Made by a program: the position numbers and the translations under genes. A stretch of 64,000 nucleotides of DNA from Pseudoneurospora amorphoporcata (Eukaryota; Ascomycota; Sordariomycetes; Sordariales; Sordariaceae). Shown here in pieces: positions 45,751 through 57,037 of the stretch. The number at the start of each line of letters is the position of its first letter. Positions within the stretch are counted from its first letter, which is position 1. The DNA lies in the NCBI GenBank assembly GCA_033297205.1, contig MU859095.1, forward strand, positions 62,001 through 126,000, given 5' to 3'. Below the pieces are notes generated by a model. That model was not told the DNA's origin, made no database searches, and saw only the letters and a list, made by a program, of their open reading frames with translations.

Positions 45751-48144
45751 ATGAGTGCTTTCGCTGCTCGACAAAGGCTTTTAGGCTTGTCAGCTGCTGC
45801 CGCCACTACTCCCAATGTTGATGACGACGACGACAACAACAACAACGATGATATCATTGACCGCAACACATCCGCCAAGTCCTTCTTTACGAGAGACAAC
45901 TTCAGAAAGGCACTGCAGGCTCAGAAACAGGAACCTTCCGATGATGCGGACGAGAAGCCGGCAGCGCGTCCAAGGAAAAGGAAGCAGGGGCCCAAGGACG
46001 AAGCACCAGCCGAAGGAAGAGATGATGGCCGTCAAGTGAAATCACAATGCCCGAATCTCTCAGAACCAATCCCGACAGGCCGAAGGAGGATAATCTACTA
46101 TTCGTCTCAGAGGTTGAGCCAGACGCCCATCCAACCAAAGGCCAACGGCCGTATGCTTCTCAAGCTCCTCGATGGAGAGCGTTTGCTTGTTCTTGGGAGC
46201 TACGGTATCAAGGTCCGCGAAGGCGAGCTTACGATTGCCGGAGCCTTCTTGTCAAAGTCTGACCTCGTTCACTGGGTTCATGCTCCTATGTGCCATGCTC
46301 TTCCCGTCATCCGCACTACGAGCGATGCAACGATTGAGTTGCACCCACACCCAGGAGCCCGGAGCTTGGGACAGCTCGCTAGCCTGAACCCTGCGTTTGG
46401 GAAGCTATGGAATGAGTCGGACGATGCTCCGCTGGCTCAGGTCAAAAAGGCCACCCCTACCTTCCAGATCATCTTCACCTCGGACGATGCCCCCAAGAAA
46501 GGCGGCCTTAAGGAGTTGGTCTCCCCCGCTGAATGGAACAAGCAACTTTCGGACGTCCTGGACTCCAAGAAAAAGGTTACGCCTGTTGTCTTTCTGAGTG
46601 GCCCCAAGTCATCTGGAAAGTCTACATTTGGGCGGCTCATGGCCAACCGCCTGATAACTGGCTCTGGACTCGCACGACAGCCCTGGGCCCCGGTAGTTGT
46701 CCTCGATCTCGACCCCGGTCAGCCCGAGTTTGGACCTCCCTCCGTCATCTCTCTCAACAAGCTATCCAGCCCAAACCTCTATCCTCCCTTCTGCCACCCG
46801 GCCCTAGACCCAAAAGCAGCCCAACTACGCGCCCACACCGTTGCCTCCGTCACACCCAGTCTTGACCCGGACCACTTTGTCGCCTGCGCCCTCGATCTCT
46901 TCCACACTTACAAGACCAGTCCCTCGCTTAACCAGCTTCCACTCATCATCAACACCCCCGGTTGGATTCAGGGTACCGGGCTCGACATCCTATCCGAGCT
47001 AATCCGCCAGACCGTGCCAAGCGAAGTCGTCTACATGTCTCAAGACGGGCCCGAAGAGACTGTCGATGGCCTCAAAGCTGCCTGTCAGAACAAGAAAATC
47101 CCCTTCGTTGCTCTACCCAGCCAACAACCCCAGGGCCAATTATCCTCGTCAGTCGATGCCTCAACCCCAGCAGCCTCGGGAGGAGGAAGCTCAAGAACAG
47201 CCCTCCACCTCCGCACAATGCAAACAATGTCCTACTTCCACCTGTTCTTTTCCTCTCTTACTGCTCAGCAGCAGGGCCTAAGCCAAAGCCAGCACCATAT
47301 TCAAACTCACCCCGGCCCGACCTGGTCCCCAACACCACTCACTCATCTACCCCCCTGGCGTGTCCGCTACCGCGACCCTCGCCCTGGCTTTCTGGGAATC
47401 CTCTGCTACGACCACCAACCTGCACCAGACCTGCTTGCAGAAGCCATAAACGGCATGATTCTCGCCTTGGTGAAAATTGAAGACCGCGCTGGTGCGTTTA
47501 GGGACTTTCCCGACCTCCTCATTTCCCCACAGGAACAGCATCAGAGCCAGCAGTCAATGCAACAGCACCAGCAGTCCAAGAATAAACCAGACCTGCTAAT
47601 CTGCAAAACCCCCCGTGAATCTCTCCCCCACCTCCCCAACCCCCAAGGCAAAACGCTTTCCCCGTCCCACTCGCGCGTGTTGGGGCTGGTGCTGGTCAGG
47701 GGGATTGATACCCTGAAAGGAGAGCTGCAGCTTTTGACGCCTTTGCCTGTTGAGGTACTCTCCGAAAAGGGTCAAGATTTGGTGCTGGTAGCAGGCAGGT
47801 TCGATACCCCCTCCTGGGCCTATGCGGAGGATTTACATAGGAGGCAGTGGGAGAGAAATAATGCCAACGTCAATGTTGCTAGGAGCAAGATGGCTGCTGT
47901 TAGTAGTGGTGGTCCGAAGATGGAGATTGATGATGTTAATGGGGAGGAGGGTGACCAAGACAGTGACGAGACGGAATCGGTGGGCGCGGACGAGGTTGAG
48001 GAGAGGCCGGAATGGCAAAGGGTGAAGGCGTTGCATGATGGCACGTCGGAGGCGCAGCCTTGGGTGGAGATGTTGCATGGGAGTCAGGGGAGGGCGGCGG
48101 GGAGTAAGGTTTGGAGGGTTAGGAGGGATTTGGGGAGGCGGTAG
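45751..48144 (+). CDS. grc3: Polynucleotide 5'-hydroxyl-kinase GRC3
   Basis: RNA kinase of the Clp1/Grc3/Nol9 family; with Las1 it processes ITS2 of pre-rRNA in the nucleolus. Single exon, 797 residues, in the range of filamentous-fungal members. The N-terminus MSAFAARQRLLGLSAAAAT is the conserved Grc3 start, followed by an acidic/Asn-rich stretch. The middle holds a beta domain (LKLLDGERLLVLGSYGIKVR, GELTIAGAFLSKSD). The P-loop is LSGPKSSGKSTFGRLMANRL (K290), followed by VVLDLDPGQPEFGPPSVISL, the Walker-B/switch segment of this family, and LIINTPGWIQGTGLDIL. The C-terminal region includes LGLVLVRGIDTLKGELQLLT. ATG 45751 has an AAACATGAG context. A Gln/Ser-rich loop (about 590-610) is poorly conserved. 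Confidence 0.95.
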   Translation: MSAFAARQRLLGLSAAAATTPNVDDDDDNNNNDDIIDRNTSAKSFFTRDNFRKALQAQKQEPSDDADEKPAARPRKRKQGPKDEAPAEGRDDGRQVKSQCPNLSEPIPTGRRRIIYYSSQRLSQTPIQPKANGRMLLKLLDGERLLVLGSYGIKVREGELTIAGAFLSKSDLVHWVHAPMCHALPVIRTTSDATIELHPHPGARSLGQLASLNPAFGKLWNESDDAPLAQVKKATPTFQIIFTSDDAPKKGGLKELVSPAEWNKQLSDVLDSKKKVTPVVFLSGPKSSGKSTFGRLMANRLITGSGLARQPWAPVVVLDLDPGQPEFGPPSVISLNKLSSPNLYPPFCHPALDPKAAQLRAHTVASVTPSLDPDHFVACALDLFHTYKTSPSLNQLPLIINTPGWIQGTGLDILSELIRQTVPSEVVYMSQDGPEETVDGLKAACQNKKIPFVALPSQQPQGQLSSSVDASTPAASGGGSSRTALHLRTMQTMSYFHLFFSSLTAQQQGLSQSQHHIQTHPGPTWSPTPLTHLPPWRVRYRDPRPGFLGILCYDHQPAPDLLAEAINGMILALVKIEDRAGAFRDFPDLLISPQEQHQSQQSMQQHQQSKNKPDLLICKTPRESLPHLPNPQGKTLSPSHSRVLGLVLVRGIDTLKGELQLLTPLPVEVLSEKGQDLVLVAGRFDTPSWAYAEDLHRRQWERNNANVNVARSKMAAVSSGGPKMEIDDVNGEEGDQDSDETESVGADEVEERPEWQRVKALHDGTSEAQPWVEMLHGSQGRAAGSKVWRVRRDLGRR

Positions 48145-48535
48145 GGTAGGGGAGGTGTGTTGTGTGTGTGTGTGTGTGTGTGGTGATTTGAAAAGAAATG
48201 AAGGGAAAGACAGGTACGAAACCGTCCCATTTTGCTTCTCAGTTTGTACATCATTTTTACACGTCTCTAATTACACCCAAAAGTCTTCAAGTTACGTATT
48301 TATTCGTTCATTTGCCCCCTGATAAAGGGGGGAACAAGTCGCTTAGTAGCGTCGAGTGCATCTCTCTGTGCTATCAAGTCTCAACAGAATTACTCTCACC
48401 CATGACTACCTCATTCCGATCGTAAAACAGCTCCTCATTACCCAAACTCCAAACCCATGATCATTCATCGCTGAGCCACCCAAAATCATCCAAGGTCATA
48501 TCATTACTAACATTAAATCCAGACAGCACAAAAAC
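48145..48535. other. Convergent intergenic, GRC3/MFS transporter
   Basis: 391 bases between stop codons, with a TG dinucleotide array near its start. Otherwise nothing seen. Confidence 0.5.
48156..48182 (+). repeat. TG dinucleotide microsatellite
   Basis: About 11-13 TG units just past the GRC3 stop codon. Confidence 0.9.
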
Positions 48536-50316
48536 TTAATAGGTGTAGCGGAATCCAGGTTGGGCATCGTCCTGTAGAGAAGAACAAATATTAGTCAAGA
48601 ATTCAACCTTCAACATTAAGGGGCAAAAAAGGCTAAGGGAGAAACTCACATCATCAGCCTCCAACTCCTTCTCACCCCTCTCCGCCTTCTTATTCTCCCT
48701 CCAGAAAGAAACAGTCAAGCAAGCGACAAGCACCAGCGTCAACAGACTGGTCGCAATGCACGCATACAGACCGGGCTTGTATCCCGTGAGCTTATCCTGC
48801 TCTCTAAAGACCAAGCTACCAGCGATACCGCCGATGCCACCGAAGGACACGAACGCAGCGCTGCAGAACGCCCGCTTCCACTGGCCGCGGATATTGTTGG
48901 CCTGGTAGCTCATCGTGGCGGGAACGTTCGAGTTGGCGCCAGCAGTGACCAGGAACACGCCGAAGTAGCGGACCTTGGCGCTAGCGGCAAAACCCATGAT
49001 GGGCACGCCGATGACGGCCAGCAGGGCGTTGAAGGCGACGATGGGGCCGCGGATGCGGTACTTGTCGCCAACCCACGCGCCGGCGAACATGACGAAGCCG
49101 GCGAAGGCGTAGGGGGGAGCGACCAGGCATTGGGACTGAGCAATGTTGAAGCCCATGCCTGTGTTGAGGATGACGGGCAAAAAGAAGGAGAGCGCATAGC
49201 TGATGGTGGTGGTGTTGAAGAATATCATGGCGTACGCCCATATCTTCCAGTCCATGCCGGACGCAAGGTACTTGCTGATGACGAATTTCTGAGGCACGAC
49301 GTCGCCGCGGTCGGCTTGCACACGCGCGCACACCCACTCGCGGTCGCGGGCGGAGAGGAAGGACCAGTTGGCGCGCGGCGAGTCGGGGAAGTCGACGAGA
49401 AGCCAGTAGCCGGCGATTCCCAACAAGCAGGTCAGGACGCCCTCGATGATGAAGATCCAGCGCCAGCCGGTGATATTGGCCAGGCCGCCCATCTGCATCA
49501 GGCCGTAGGCGAGAATACCTGCGAAGGCGGAGGCGACGCAGCCCGTCAGGTAGAAGACACTGTTACGCTTGCCGACTTCGTAGCGCGTGTACCAGGTGGA
49601 GAGGAGGTAGACGCAGGAGGGGAAGAAACCTATTTTGGGGGGGTTAGGTTAGTTGTTGAGCCATCATGGTATGCGAGTGTCTTCTCTCATATCATTGTCG
49701 ACACTGTAATAAGAAAGGAAAAGAAGAAGGAGAAAGGAAAAAAAAAAGAAGAAGAAAAGAAAAAAAAGAAGAGAAACTCACCAGCCTCCAAAACACCCAA
49801 CACGACTCTCAACGCCGCCAACTGTTCCCAATTCTTGACAAACCCCATACCAATCATGACCGATCCCCACAGCGTCGTGATGACGCTCATATGAATCCTA
49901 GGTCCAATCTTGCGACAAATGACGGTACTAGGCGGCTGGAACAGGACATACGTCACAAAGAAGACCAACGAAACGATCGAGTACCGGTTGTCGATGAGCA
50001 TCAGCTCCTTGCTCATGCCCGCGATGTTGGCCGCGCCCAGGTTGGTGCGGTCCATCAGCGACACGCAGTACATGGCGCCGACCGTCATGACGAGGCGGCG
50101 GTCGATGTGCCGCTTGATGCGCTTCTCTTCGGCGGGGGACATCTTGAAGTCCTCCGGTCGGGCGTGCTCTGTTTTACCGGTGCCCGTGACGGCCTCGACG
50201 TTGGGGGCGGAGCTGTCGGAGGCGGAGGGGGCCTTTTCGGCGTGGTAGGCTGAGGCCTTTGTTTCGACGTCTAGGACGCCGGGGTCACTACCTGGTGGAT
50301 AGGTGTTGGTGGTCAT
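48536..50316 (-). CDS. MFS transporter, DAL5-type anion:cation symporter
   Basis: Plasma-membrane permease of the allantoate/nicotinate/vitamin group. Exons complement(49782..50316), complement(48650..49629) and complement(48536..48571) give 516 residues. The cytosolic N-terminus (1-75) is Ser/Ala/Pro-rich. The core starts with RIKRHIDRRLVMTVGAMYCV and SLMDRTNLGAANIAGM, the typical DAL5-family first helix (the motif is normally LDR.N). The loop 2-3 motif is FVTYVLFQPPSTVICRKIGPR, and GWRWIFIIEG marks the end of helix 6. About 12 membrane helices are seen. The last exon is a 12-codon micro-exon (DDAQPGFRYTY). The 152-nt first intron has a long C/T tract directly after its donor. Substrate cannot be assigned; no cluster partners are present. 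Confidence 0.88.
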
Positions 50317-52793
50317 TTTGGGCGGTGCTTGTTTGCTGTTGGCGAGGCCCGTTGAGTTGTGGAGGTTGTGATGTATCGAGACCCTCGGTGAATATGATCG
50401 GTTGGTATGAGGGAGACACTCAGATATTAAGCGTCAAAGAGGAAAAGGGAAGAGATAGGATAAAGTATGTATGAGACGGGGAAGGGGCGGCCTGATGGAT
50501 ATGAGATGGGATAGGTGAAGATCGAGTCGAATGAACCGGCGAAGAAAAGGGGGGGAGGGTTAATGTTTGAAGATACGTAGAATCGATCTGGTCCAAACTT
50601 GAAAGACCCGGCACGCAGGTTGCAATGCGGGGAGAGGCTGCTGGGAGATGTACCGAACCGTTGGAGAAGGGAATCCGGTGATGAGTAGGTGTGGAGAGAG
50701 AGAGAGAGGCTGGGGGAGGTTAAAAGGGGGCGAGATAAAGACTTCGTTGAAGGCAACAGAAAAAGTAGGTAGTAGTCGTCTGAGTACACAGATAGCTGTG
50801 AGCTGGCAAGACAAGTGAAACCTAAGATTTTCTTATCTTGTATTCCTGTCAAACTCCCAAAAGACCCTGCTATCAATCTTAAGAAATACACACGTTCAAG
50901 AAGGCCATCATCGTTCCTATTTATCTTTTCTTCCTTCACCACCATCTCCATCCCTTTTTCCTTCTTTTCCACACAACTCCCGCTCAATAGCCAAACGACA
51001 GCAACAGACCACATCCACCACACCATCATAGATAATGAACCGAGGTCCCACTTCCGTTCAGCGCCATCTTTGCTTGGCTTTTCTTGACAATTCGCTGACG
51101 CCGACATGGTTCTCCTGGGACTCCCCTCCCCCTCCTTGCCTCTCTCCAACAGACTCGCAAGCTCGCAAGCTCTGCTCTCAGTTGATAGTCGCTACCAGGA
51201 AATCCAGACCCGTCCCCTCGAAGATCCCGCCCCTCTTTGTTGGGCGTCAGGAAGCCAAGACTTTCTCCCCCGCACGCAAAGTGTCCAAGGAGGCGGATAG
51301 GTACCTCCACACGTCCGTCATCCAACTGGGGGATTCGACCAGTGTCGGTTTCGAAAAGGTTGCATCAAGGGCTGGGTACCTATGATCCAAGTCTTGTTGG
51401 TCCTGGTCACCCAAGAAAAAAAAACTAGAAAAGGGGCTGCTAAAGGCTTTAGGTTAGTCTTTCTTTTCTCTTTTTCTTCAAGGATTGTTGGCCCAACTGG
51501 GTTTTTGCGGTGAGTGTGAATGGACAGCAGGGTGAAGACACGACATGACTGTTGGAGCTTAGTGTAGTGTAGAGCTTACCTACCTAGCACTGACTGACAG
51601 AGAACACCCTAAGAACTGGGAAAAAGAAGGGTGGGGGGCGACGATGGATTGGAAGTGCCGAAAGGTACCCCAGACTTTTGCCCCAGGTTGGGGTAGAAAG
51701 AGAGCTTGACTCTCTGACGCAGCAAGCTAGCGTGATCTTGCCAACCTCCAAAGTCCAACCCCACTTCCCCGGATTATGATAGGCTCCGCCCAGCCTGACA
51801 ACGGGGACGAACAAGGGGGTGGACAAGGGAGAGGAGCATGGAGAATGCGGAGAAGCACGAGGCGGCAAATAGGGATGCGGCTTGGTGTTCGCGTCCTTTA
51901 CCGTTTCTGTACAAATTTCCGAAGTATTTGGGGTAACGGAGCCTTGGAAGTCTAGACTTGGCTCGCTCTCGTCCAGTTATGTTGGGGTTATACGGGCTTG
52001 CCTGGCTCTAGCAATGTCGGATGACCCAACGAGCTGAGGGCGCCACAATAGAGCTTAAACCGTTTTCAAAACAATGTCCGATTCGTCAATGGAATCCGGG
52101 GAAATGGTTCCACAGATTAGCATCACTCAGGGCAGACAGGCTCGTCGCATATTCCCACGAGCCAGACAAGGATGGATCCTGCTTCGTCTCTGTCTCTTCT
52201 TCTTGTTCCATCCCGTCATCTTCCTGCCGTCCGACATGAGGACCGAAGGAATGTAGACTCGTAAAATTCCACAGTGACAACACCGACATGGTACTATCAC
52301 TTCGTGGCCCATCGCATCCTTCTGGCACATGGTCTCATAACATGTTTGAAACTCGGTAGTGGCTGCATGATGGTGTGCAGCGGAGTGTTCTAAAAAGCGG
52401 CCTTCCTTCCGCTCGTGGCGAGCCAACCAAGCACATCGATTATTGGACGCATAGTGATAGGTCTTGCGAAAGGATCGCGTACGGCCATTGCCGTGTGTTC
52501 AGTCTCACACACGACAAAATTGGGCTGAAGGCTTTGAACCGCGGCATCTTCGCTGGGATGTGCCAGCAATGTCGAAAATAAGTCTGGATCGGATGATCTT
52601 GACCTCGGTTGTTATGGCCATCGAGCAAACAATGACAGAACGAAAACTTCTACTTGTACAGTACTTGGTCAGTAATTGGAACAGGGTTGACTCACTCCGA
52701 AGCGAGAAGCGATGCATTACTGCATCGGGCAGCTGCCGAGTAAGACGGGTGTGGAAAGGTATTTTCTCTGTGCCATTTCAGTTAGCAGAGAGA
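50317..52793. other. Intergenic region upstream of MFS, downstream of the acidic repeat gene
   Basis: 2.48 kb. Holds the MFS leader (GA-rich run near 50,696-50,710) and TACCT/AGGTA motifs near 51,300 and 51,580. An ATG-started frame of 116 codons at 51035..51385 has no domain or signal and is not called. The part near 52,500-52,790 may contain a 3' exon of the acidic repeat gene. Confidence 0.5.
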
Positions 52794-54154
52794 TCAGGGG
52801 ACTATTGACAGAAAAATATGGATGGGCCAAGTATTTACCCATAGCGAAAGGGGACGGTTGGGCACCCCAGCTGACGACTCGGAAGCCATCATCATGTCTG
52901 CCGGTAAATCCTCGTCGACGTCAAATGGATCACCTTCTTCTCCGGAAGTTGCATCAGCAATCTCGTCAGCTAGTGAGCGGCGGCGCCCACAAATAGGGGC
53001 TTCTTCATCTTCAGTGAAGGACTCGTCGTCGGAGAGTGTCTCAAGAGCGGTGACAAACGAGGCATCGTTCCCAGTTTCGGATATGTATTCATCAGAGGTT
53101 GCATCAAGTATCTCTTCTGCGAGGCATCTTCCTTGCAATGAGGAAACAAAGGCATTGCCTTTGAGTGACTGGCTACCTCCACAGGAAACTATCAAGATAC
53201 TGACATCATCATCGTTATCAGTAAGCTCAGGAAGTCTAGAAAAAAGCTCGTCTGGGTCATCAAAGGGCTCGATGTCCTCGTTAGCAATGGCTTGAGCAAG
53301 TTCTTCAGCAAGCGATCGAAGGGGCCTGAAAGAAGTGGGGTTGCAGTGGGTAAATGAAAAATGTGAGAGATCAATGATGGCCTGGGAATATCGTTAGTAA
53401 ACTGGAAGCTATGTAACAATTCTCGCAAGAGAAAACATACCTCAAGATAAGATGCATCACCAGCGTCAGCAACGGTGGTGCCAACAAATTCATCAGCAAG
53501 CAATGTGAGGAGATTTGGGACGGTGGGTTCTTGGTCGTCAAAGGGGTTGCCATCTTCATTGGCAGTAGCATCAGCGAGCTCATCATCATCAAAATCGTCG
53601 CTACTCTCACTCTCGCTAGCAAGTGCATCGGCAAGCTCTTCAGCGAGCGACCTGGAGTGAGCGGTGAAAGGAGCTTCATCATCGAAGGGTTCACCGTCTT
53701 CGTAGCAAGTGGCATCAGCGATATCTTCAGCGAGTGATCTGATGCGTTTGGCAGGGGAGACTAGTTCTTCACAGTCGGATGAGACCGTATCTTCATGGGC
53801 AGTGACATTGGCAATTTCTTCTGTAGGTGATCTTGATTGCTTCTCTGGGAGCGAAGTAGAGCCGTCGCAGTCTTCTGCAGCTGGCCATCTGGGACGCTTC
53901 TGAGGGGGAGGAGCATCTGCATCAATGAAGCGATCACTGGATGCATCAGAAGAAAGATGGCCAAACTCGTCACTTGTACGCTTCCGAGGGTTGGGGTCGG
54001 TGGATTGGACCGTTTGATCGACGGCGTCTTGGCGCTTCTTCTTGAACATGTTGCCGGGCTTGCGCTTCATCTGTTGGTTGGACTGGTGTCTCTTGAGATA
54101 TTGGGCGATACGAGAAGGCAAGGCCATGGCCTCGCGGAGATGTAGGTGTGACAT
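52794..54154 (-). CDS. Unrecognised acidic protein with RSLAEEIADAT-type repeats
   Basis: Not a family I recognise. Exons complement(53441..54154) and complement(52794..53381) give 433 residues. The 59-nt intron is convincing (GTATGT donor, TACTAAC branch site, CCCAG acceptor) and is phase 0. Residues 1-65 are basic with likely nuclear-localisation runs (MKRKPGNMFKKKRQDA, NPRKRTSDE). From about 108 a degenerate motif recurs: RSPTEEIANVTAHED (108), RSLAEDIADATCYED (139), RSLAEELADALASES (168), ELADATANEDGNPFDD (192), RSLAEELAQAIANED (260), CLAEEILDATSDEY (324), RSLADEIADATSGEE (373). Copies are often followed by (G/I)(E/N/D)PFDD. Each is a short predicted amphipathic helix plus an acidic linker. 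The C-terminal end is uncertain because an alternative 3' splice is possible. A nuclear scaffold or chromatin-linked role is a guess only. Confidence 0.65.
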
Positions 54155-54165
54155 GACGATGTCAT
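54067..54165 (-). other. 32-codon upstream ORF overlapping the acidic-repeat start
   Basis: An ATG at 54165 begins 11 bases upstream of the chosen ATG (54154), in another frame, and ends with TGA at 54067. The main frame has a second ATG at 54127 in a strong GCCATGG context. Overlapping uORFs usually lower translation of the main frame or favour the downstream start. Confidence 0.5.
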
Positions 54166-55925
54166 GTCGTACTTTTTATTTCTATAGACAAATGATTTTG
54201 TCAGTTTTTAGTTTGATTGAAGCTGAACAGCGGGAATATGATGAGGAGTTATATGTTGTCAATGAGGCCGTTGTCGCTATTTAGTGCAAGACTGAGTGAT
54301 GCTCGTCGGTCGACAAAGATGATGGAAGGAAGGGATGGATATGATTTCTTACCTGATGAAGGGTTTGTAGTTGTTTCTGCTAGTTGAGTGTACGCTTGTG
54401 TGGTCCTTGTTGTAGGATGTTTGGTTTGATAAAGGCAGCGATATGGGTTGAGGTTCAGTTGTTGACTTGAGGATGCGGAGGAAGAATTGATGGAAGTTTG
54501 GGCCAACGTGGACGATCCTTTAACCACCAAGATTTCTGAAAAGTGTATATGTGGTGACCATCGATGTGTGGTGGTGACTGTTGATATCACCACGACAACG
54601 ATACAGCGAACAATGGGGAGAACCTTGACCTTCAGGTAATACCAGTCCTGTTCAGCGAAGAGCAGGACGAGTGGCCCAATCGGGACCACTGATGTTTGAA
54701 CATTGTGGAAGCAGTGTTTACAAGTAGCGTGAGCAGCTATACTGTTCAGTATACATGACTTGGATTGTTTGTGAAAAGTGGTGATGTTTGGTGACAATGG
54801 TGATTTGGTGTTTGGACGAACATGAACAAAGGACGTTGGACAGACCCTAACCCTCGCTTGCTCGGTCCATCTTCCCCCGCACGGGTCTAGGTAAGTATGG
54901 TAAAATGTGGGACTGCCAGGTGGATAAAATGTCAATATCGTAGCTGGCAGCTGGCCAACACCCCTTATTTGTTCCTCTACGGTGGTGCATATCAGCAACA
55001 GAAACAACAACATCGGATCATATGATCCGAGAACCACAACAGTCCATCGTGACCATTGCCGGCAGATCCTCCGTTTCGCCTGGACACGCTTACTCCCACC
55101 GTATTAAACTCCAACCACGGTTTTCATCAATTTCCGCTTGTCAACATTTGATTGACCTGGGGACAAGATGGTCGACAACGGCAAGACTTGAATCTCGCAA
55201 CAACAAGTCTTTCATCGATCATTTCGTCGTCAGTTCATGAACCGTTACGGTGACTCTCTTGCTGTCCATGATATCAAATGGAATAACGAAAGCGATGTCT
55301 AGTTCTTCCATCTCAGCCTCCTACGTAGATCTCTCCATGTGGACGCGATACAAAGAAGCTTCGGCTCGAATCGACCGCAACTCCTGCGCTATTGTGTGCC
55401 ACGATACTGATACAGGACTAAACCACGGGAGCGAGACACTATGTGACCCATCCTGCAGTCCCCACGGGTCCTCATCTAAATATCCTGTACGGCTATATTA
55501 ACGTCTCCATCCGTCGTGGCACCTTGACGTCCGGCATCGCGGCGAATCCAACGCTGAAACTTCAAGTGACTATCCTGATCCGCATGTGTTGCTACTCCGG
55601 ACGGCCTTCTTCCGCCCTCGCCAAGCGCCGCATGGCGGCCTTGCTTCCAGCGTCCCGGTCTTGGCCCTAGGAGAGGCGGCCCAAAAGGAGAGAATACGAC
55701 CCCGACAGTGACATTGTGGCTTTACGTGTGTCCAGAAACATTCATGACAACCTTCCACATGTTGAACCTCATGCTTTCTCAGCCTTGGCGAGAGTGGCGA
55801 CCACGCCAGGAAGTGATACATATATGAACGTCTCACTTCCCGCTCCCCGGTCACTACCACTTGAGAGTCTGTAGATCCCTTCAAGTTCTCCAATCCTCAG
55901 TACTCCGAGTGTCCAACCAGTCAAG
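54155..55925. other. Intergenic, divergent between acidic repeat gene and LPMO
   Basis: 1.77 kb. The minus-strand part (54249..55013) holds an open frame of about 255 codons from an ATG (MLLFLLLICTTVEEQIRG) without a recognisable domain; it is treated as unproven. A TATA-like ATACATATATG lies at 55816-55826, about 100 bp upstream of the LPMO start. Confidence 0.5.
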
Positions 55926-57037
55926 ATGAAGGTCCTCTCCCTCCTAGCCGCCGCCTCCGCGGCCTCAGCCCACACCATCTTCGTCCAGCTCGAGGCTGGC
56001 GGTACCACCTACCCGGTCTCCCACGGCATCCGCACCCCATCTTACGATGGTCCCATCACCGACGTGACCTCCAACGACCTTGCCTGCAACGGCGGCCCCA
56101 ACCCCACCACTCCCTCTGACAAGATCATCACTGTCAACGCCGGCAGCACCGTCAAGGCCATCTGGAGACACACTCTCACCTCCGGCGCCGACGATGTCAT
56201 GGATGCCAGCCACAAGGGTCCTACCCTTGCCTACCTCAAGAAGGTCAATAACGCCCTGACCGACACTGGTATTGGTAATGGATGGTGAGTGTCCCCTATT
56301 CTTGGAACCGAATCGACCAAACCTCAAATCCTCCACAGTCACTAACACTCGAGAAAAAAAAAAAAAAACTAGGTTCAAGATCCAAGAAGACGGCTACAAC
56401 AACGGCCAATGGGGTACCAGCACCGTCATCTCCAACGGTGGTTTCCAGTACATGTACGTTCCAATTCCTATCCTACATCTTTTACCTCATGTCATCTCCT
56501 AACATATACACCACCAGTGACATCCCCGCCTGCATCCCCAACGGCCAATACCTCCTCCGCGCCGAGATGATTGCTCTGCATGCCGCCTCCTCCACCGCCG
56601 GCGCCCAGCTGTACATGGAATGCGCGCAAATCAACATCGTCGGCGGCACCGGCACAGCTTCGCCCTCGACCTATTCCATCCCGGGTATCTACATGGCCAA
56701 CGACCCCGGCCTTTTGATCAACATTTACTCCATGGGCACCAGCAGCGCTTACACGATTCCTGGCCCGGCAAAGTTTACTTGCTCTGGTGGAGGTGGTTCT
56801 GGTTCTAACCCTACTACTACTGCCAAGGTCAGCAGCACCTCGGCCGCCGCGACCAGCACCAGCAAGGTTGCTGTGACGACGTCTACTACGTTGAAGACCA
56901 GTGTCGTGGGCCAGCCGACCGGTTGCACGGCTGCGCAGTGGGCGCAGTGCGGCGGTATTGGATTTAGCGGGTGCACTACTTGTGCGAGCCCGTATACTTG
57001 CAAGAAGCAGAACGATTATTATTCGCAGTGCTCGTAA
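55926..57037 (+). CDS. AA9 lytic polysaccharide monooxygenase (former GH61) with CBM1
   Basis: Secreted copper enzyme that oxidatively cleaves cellulose. Exons 55926..56284, 56373..56453 and 56518..57037 give 319 residues. The signal peptide MKVLSLLAAASAASA is cut to leave His16 as the N-terminal copper ligand (HTIFVQLEAGG). The second brace His is H82 in IWRHTLTSG. SHKGPTLAYLKKV is the conserved loop, and the axial Tyr and Gln are in AQLYMECAQINIV. The catalytic domain ends near 235. A Ser/Thr-rich linker leads to a C-terminal CBM1 (GCTAAQWAQCGGIGFSGC and so on, with aromatic residues YY) for cellulose binding. Introns have CTAAC-like branch sites; intron 1 carries an A-run near the acceptor. 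It resembles N. crassa gh61-1 from memory. Confidence 0.95.

Noticed and set aside
51035..51385. 116-codon ATG frame upstream of the MFS gene
   Set aside because: No domain, signal peptide, splice or composition evidence.
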